NCBI RefSeq assembly: GCF_019976755.1
Contig: NZ_AP023441.1
Location: 4,709,501-4,773,500, forward strand
Source of the DNA: Nostoc sp. MS1
GTDB taxonomy: Bacteria > Cyanobacteriota > Cyanobacteriia > Cyanobacteriales > Nostocaceae
Direction: 5' to 3'
DNA length: 64,000 nucleotides
In this document: positions 60,936 to 64,000 of the stretch, piece after piece
Layout: every line of letters begins with the position of its first letter
Position numbering within the stretch: position 1 is the stretch's first letter
The notes under the pieces: model-generated
Seen by the model: only the letters and a program-made list of their open reading frames with translations
What the model was told of the DNA's origin: nothing
Databases searched by the model: none
Made by a program: the position numbers and the translations under genes

Positions 60936-62948
60936 ATGACTCAATCGTCACCACAACGGCGCAGCACCGCTCTAACTACGAGAACAGAGTTTTCACCTTT
61001 CGGTACTAAATTAGTACAATCTGGCTACGTTAATACCGAACAGATGAGACAAGCGCTGATTGAAAGTCGCAAGTCTGGTAGACCCTTAACAGAAGTTTTG
61101 GAGTCTATCACTGGACGACAGCTATCACCTGAGTTCCTCAGACAATATAAGAAACAGCAATTATTTGAATTAAAAATCCTATACGGTGTTGAATCTCTCG
61201 ATCCAGAGGTCAACAGTGTTGGTAACACGATGGTGGGTAATTTAATTGAAACCCTCATCCCAGTGGATATCTGCCGCCGTCACCGTTTAGTACCATTATC
61301 TAGAAATGATGAACATAACCCGCCCTATGTGTTAGTGGCGATGGTTTCTCCAGATAATTTGGAAGCGTCGGATGACTTAAACCGCATCTTGCGCCCTCAA
61401 GGTTTATCATTACAGCGTATGGTAATTACCCAGGAAGATTACCAACAGCTAATTAACCAATATTTGGATGAAATGGCTGTACGGCAAAAGCACCTGGAAC
61501 AAGAAAAATTTACAGATATTAATCAGGATTTAGAAAATCTCGGCAATCTCGACCTAGAAGATGCGCCAGACGAGATGGAAGCTGATTTAGGTTCAGCAAT
61601 GAAAGGTGCGGAAGATGCGCCGGTCATTAATCTTGTCAATAGAATTTTGGCAAAAGCATTGCACGAGAAGGTTTCTGATATCCATGTGGAACCGCAAGAA
61701 GAAAATATGCGTATTCGCTTCCGCAAGGATGGTGTACTAAGGGAGGCTTTTCCACCTCTACCGAAAAAAATTATCCCTGCGGTAACGGCGAGATTTAAAA
61801 TTATTTCTAACTTAGATATTGCCGAGCGACGCTTACCCCAAGATGGACGTATTCGCCGGATGTTTGAAGGACGTAAGGTAGACTTCCGAGTAAATACCTT
61901 ACCTAGCCGCTATGGAGAAAAGGTTTGTCTGCGGATTTTGGACAACTCTTCTACCCAATTGGGCTTAGATAAGTTGATTACTGACCCAGAAACTTTAAAT
62001 ATTGTTAAAGATATGGTCAGTAAGCCCTTCGGCTTGATTCTGGTAACGGGGCCGACTGGTTCAGGTAAGACGACTTCGCTTTATTCAGCGCTATCGGAGA
62101 AGAACTCTCCAGGGATTAACATTAGTACGGTAGAAGACCCGATTGAATATAGTTTGCCAGGTATTACCCAGGTACAGGTAATTCGGGAAAAGGGTCTGGA
62201 TTTTGCTACGGCGTTACGAGCATTTTTGCGACAAGACCCGGATGTACTACTGGTGGGTGAAACGCGAGATAAGGAAACAGCGAAAACAGCCATTGAAGCG
62301 GCTTTAACGGGTCACTTGGTATTAACTACATTACATACCAACGATGCCCCTGGCGCGATCGCTCGTTTGGGAGAAATGGGTATTGAACCATTCATGGTTT
62401 CCAGTTCTCTGATTGGGGTATTGGCACAACGTCTCATGCGGCGTGTATGTGGTGAGTGTAAGATTGCTTACAACCCCACACCCGAAGAACTTGCCCGTTA
62501 TGGGATGACTGCTTCTGGTGAAGTGTCGGTTACATTCTATAAGGCTAACACCGTACCATCAGAAGCGATCGCTGAAGCTAAAGCCAAAAATGAGCTTTGC
62601 CCAGCTTGCAATGGTGCTGGCTACAGAGGACGTTGCGGTGTTTATGAAGTCATGAAGATTTCCGAAAATCTGCAAACTCTCATCAACGAAGAAGCACCTA
62701 CAGAACGTATCAAAGAAGTAGCTGTAGAAGAAGGGATGAAAACCTTGTTGGCTTATAGCTTAGACCTAGTGCGCCAAGGTTCCACCACCTTAGAAGAAGT
62801 AGAACGGGTGACATTCACAGACACAGGTTTAGAAGCTGAGTTAAAAGCCAAACGCAAGAGTGGTCTTACCTGTCGAACTTGTACTGCCCAACTACAACCA
62901 GAATGGCTAGATTGTCCCTACTGTATGACACCGAGATTTCAAGATTAG
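60936..62948 (+). CDS. pilB: Type IV pilus assembly ATPase PilB
   Basis: 670 residues. An N-terminal MshEN-type domain (about 20-180) precedes the GspE-type motor: Walker A GPTGSGKT (372-379), Asp box ISTVEDPIEY, Walker B DPDVLLVGETRD (434-445), His box TGHLVLTTLHTNDAP. A tetracysteine zinc site follows (CGECKIAYNP and CPACNGAGYRGRCG). The C-terminus adds a second Cys4 zinc ribbon (CRTCTAQLQPEWLDCPYC). PilB extends pili for twitching, phototaxis and DNA uptake at the inner membrane. pilT follows, so the motors form an operon. Confidence 0.95.
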   Translation: MTQSSPQRRSTALTTRTEFSPFGTKLVQSGYVNTEQMRQALIESRKSGRPLTEVLESITGRQLSPEFLRQYKKQQLFELKILYGVESLDPEVNSVGNTMVGNLIETLIPVDICRRHRLVPLSRNDEHNPPYVLVAMVSPDNLEASDDLNRILRPQGLSLQRMVITQEDYQQLINQYLDEMAVRQKHLEQEKFTDINQDLENLGNLDLEDAPDEMEADLGSAMKGAEDAPVINLVNRILAKALHEKVSDIHVEPQEENMRIRFRKDGVLREAFPPLPKKIIPAVTARFKIISNLDIAERRLPQDGRIRRMFEGRKVDFRVNTLPSRYGEKVCLRILDNSSTQLGLDKLITDPETLNIVKDMVSKPFGLILVTGPTGSGKTTSLYSALSEKNSPGINISTVEDPIEYSLPGITQVQVIREKGLDFATALRAFLRQDPDVLLVGETRDKETAKTAIEAALTGHLVLTTLHTNDAPGAIARLGEMGIEPFMVSSSLIGVLAQRLMRRVCGECKIAYNPTPEELARYGMTASGEVSVTFYKANTVPSEAIAEAKAKNELCPACNGAGYRGRCGVYEVMKISENLQTLINEEAPTERIKEVAVEEGMKTLLAYSLDLVRQGSTTLEEVERVTFTDTGLEAELKAKRKSGLTCRTCTAQLQPEWLDCPYCMTPRFQD

Positions 62949-62977
62949 TCAATAAAGCCGAAATTTGCATTTAGCAC

Positions 62978-63008
62978 TTTTTGAATTTTGAATTTTGAAT
63001 TTTGAACT
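62978..63008. repeat. aattttg repeat between pilB and pilT
   Basis: Four units of ttttgaa, the same sequence that has entered rsgA at 55617-55640. It leaves pilT without a normal spacer and ribosome site apart from ctggagcga. Confidence 0.8.
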
Positions 63009-63024
63009 GGAGCGAAGCGACCCT

Positions 63025-64000
63025 ATGGAAATGATGATAGAAGATTTGATGGAGCAAATGATTGAAATGGGTGGTTCGGATCTACACCTATCCGCAGGTT
63101 TACCGCCTTATTTCCGCATTAGTGGGAAGCTTACACCAATAGGTGAAGAAGTACTCACTGCTGACCAATGCCAAAGGCTGATTTTTAGTATGCTCAATAA
63201 CAGCCAACGCAAAACCTTAGAACAAACTTGGGAGTTAGATTGTTCTTATGGTGTCAAGGGTTTGGCTCGCTTCCGGGTGAATGTGTATAAAGAGCGTGGT
63301 GCTTACGCAGCTTGTTTACGGGCGCTGAGTTCTAAAATTCCTAACTTTGAAAAATTGGGTTTGCCTGATGTAGTACGGGAAATGTGCGACAAACCTAGAG
63401 GTTTGATTCTCGTAACCGGGCCAACAGGTTCTGGTAAAACGACCACTCTAGCGGCAATGATTGATTTAATTAACCGCACTAAAGCAGAGCATATTCTTAC
63501 TGTAGAAGACCCCATTGAATTTGTTTACGAACCAATTAAAAGCTTAGTTCACCAACGTCAATTAGGTGAAGATACAAAAAGTTTTGCTAATGCTTTAAAA
63601 GCCGCGTTACGGGAAGATCCAGATATTATTCTGGTGGGTGAAATGCGTGATTTGGAAACAATTTCCTTGGCAATTTCCGCAGCAGAAACCGGACACTTAG
63701 TCTTTGGGACACTACACACCAGTTCCGCCTCGCAAACTGTTGACCGGATTATTGACGTTTTCCCTCATGAAAGACAAACTCAAGTGCGTGTGCAATTATC
63801 TAACTCTTTAGTAGCGGTATTTAGCCAAACTTTAGTACCTAAGAAAAACCCCAAACCGGGTGAATATGGTCGCATCATGGCGCAGGAAATTATGATTGTT
63901 ACCCCTGCTATTTCTAACCTAATTCGTGAAGGGAAAACGTCTCAAATTTACTCAGCAATTCAAACTGGTGGTAAGTTGGGGATGCAAACTTTAGAGAAGG
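63025..64000 (+). CDS. pilT: Twitching motility ATPase PilT (partial, runs off the window)
   Basis: The frame from ATG 63025 stays open to the end (325 codons seen). It has MGGSDLHLSAGLPPYFRISG at about 15-34, Walker A GPTGSGKT (about 132-139), HILTVEDPIEF, Walker B DPDIILVGEMRDLE, and TGHLVFGTLHTSSA. The family usually ends near 350-430 residues, so the tail is missing. PilT retracts type IV pili. It follows pilB by 76 bp with a simple repeat in between. Confidence 0.96.
   Translation, partial: MEMMIEDLMEQMIEMGGSDLHLSAGLPPYFRISGKLTPIGEEVLTADQCQRLIFSMLNNSQRKTLEQTWELDCSYGVKGLARFRVNVYKERGAYAACLRALSSKIPNFEKLGLPDVVREMCDKPRGLILVTGPTGSGKTTTLAAMIDLINRTKAEHILTVEDPIEFVYEPIKSLVHQRQLGEDTKSFANALKAALREDPDIILVGEMRDLETISLAISAAETGHLVFGTLHTSSASQTVDRIIDVFPHERQTQVRVQLSNSLVAVFSQTLVPKKNPKPGEYGRIMAQEIMIVTPAISNLIREGKTSQIYSAIQTGGKLGMQTLEK

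Overview
The window is chromosomal DNA from a filamentous, most likely heterocyst-forming cyanobacterium of the Nostoc/Anabaena group. Support: photosynthesis genes (psbX, ycf66, psb34, a probable psb35), the System II cytochrome c maturation gene ccsA, cyAbrB, a KGK-domain protein, a CuA-less respiratory oxidase cluster (ARTO type) preceded by two DUF2231 genes, very frequent HIP1 octamers (gcgatcgc), and many short repeats typical of Nostocales. No rRNA, CRISPR array, prophage or transposase gene was seen. The genus assignment is inference.

Layout. 1-2.1 kb: the 3' end of an unidentified gene facing a beta-class DNA methyltransferase (possible restriction-modification remnant), then a degraded gene and a 47-aa ORF. 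2.1-3.7 kb: CPBP membrane protease and cyAbrB. 3.7-5.3 kb: long stretch without a convincing gene. 5.3-11 kb: sdhB, two tandem beta-propeller-like lipoproteins, ycf66-psbX, a YggT protein, accC. 11.4-16 kb: tRNA-Leu(GAG), chorismate lyase-like gene, DUF3352, ccsA. 16.1-18.8 kb: MerR regulator-DUF4386-NAD(P) oxidoreductase operon. 18.9-26.3 kb: KGK protein, tilS, a PEP-CTERM protein with a huge Thr-Pro linker, a CheY-like regulator, uvrC, small ORFs. 27.3-32.7 kb: DUF2231 x2-coxB-coxA-coxC and a small membrane protein. 32.7-36.7 kb: two related pentapeptide-repeat proteins and a FAD oxidoreductase resembling the N-terminal half of cyanobacterial SelD fusions. 36.9-43.6 kb: recA (with a LexA-like box), psb34, phzF-like, a lipoprotein, a Xaa-Pro peptidase, and a hydrolase with an embedded membrane domain. 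43.9-49.5 kb: ffh, rpsP-KH protein, rpsU, phoH-like, HutX-like, DUF6816. 49.7-52.6 kb: ABC exporter, tRNA-Tyr, tRNA-Thr, psb35-like. 52.8-60.5 kb: GH57 enzyme, then the chaperone operon grpE-dnaK-dnaJ-tusA-rsgA (minus strand). 60.9-64 kb: pilB and the start of pilT.

Most genes are core housekeeping or photosynthesis/respiration genes. The least ordinary signal is the way short intergenic repeats have entered coding sequence: in-frame insertions in tilS, rsgA and the DUF6816 gene, a repeat-derived stop or tail in sdhB and one lipoprotein, a start codon inside a repeat for the other lipoprotein, and a 39-bp duplication at the start of ycf66. Other points of interest are the CuA-less subunit II, two near-identical hairpin elements 25 kb apart, the hydrolase with an inserted four-helix membrane block, and several small unlisted ORFs.
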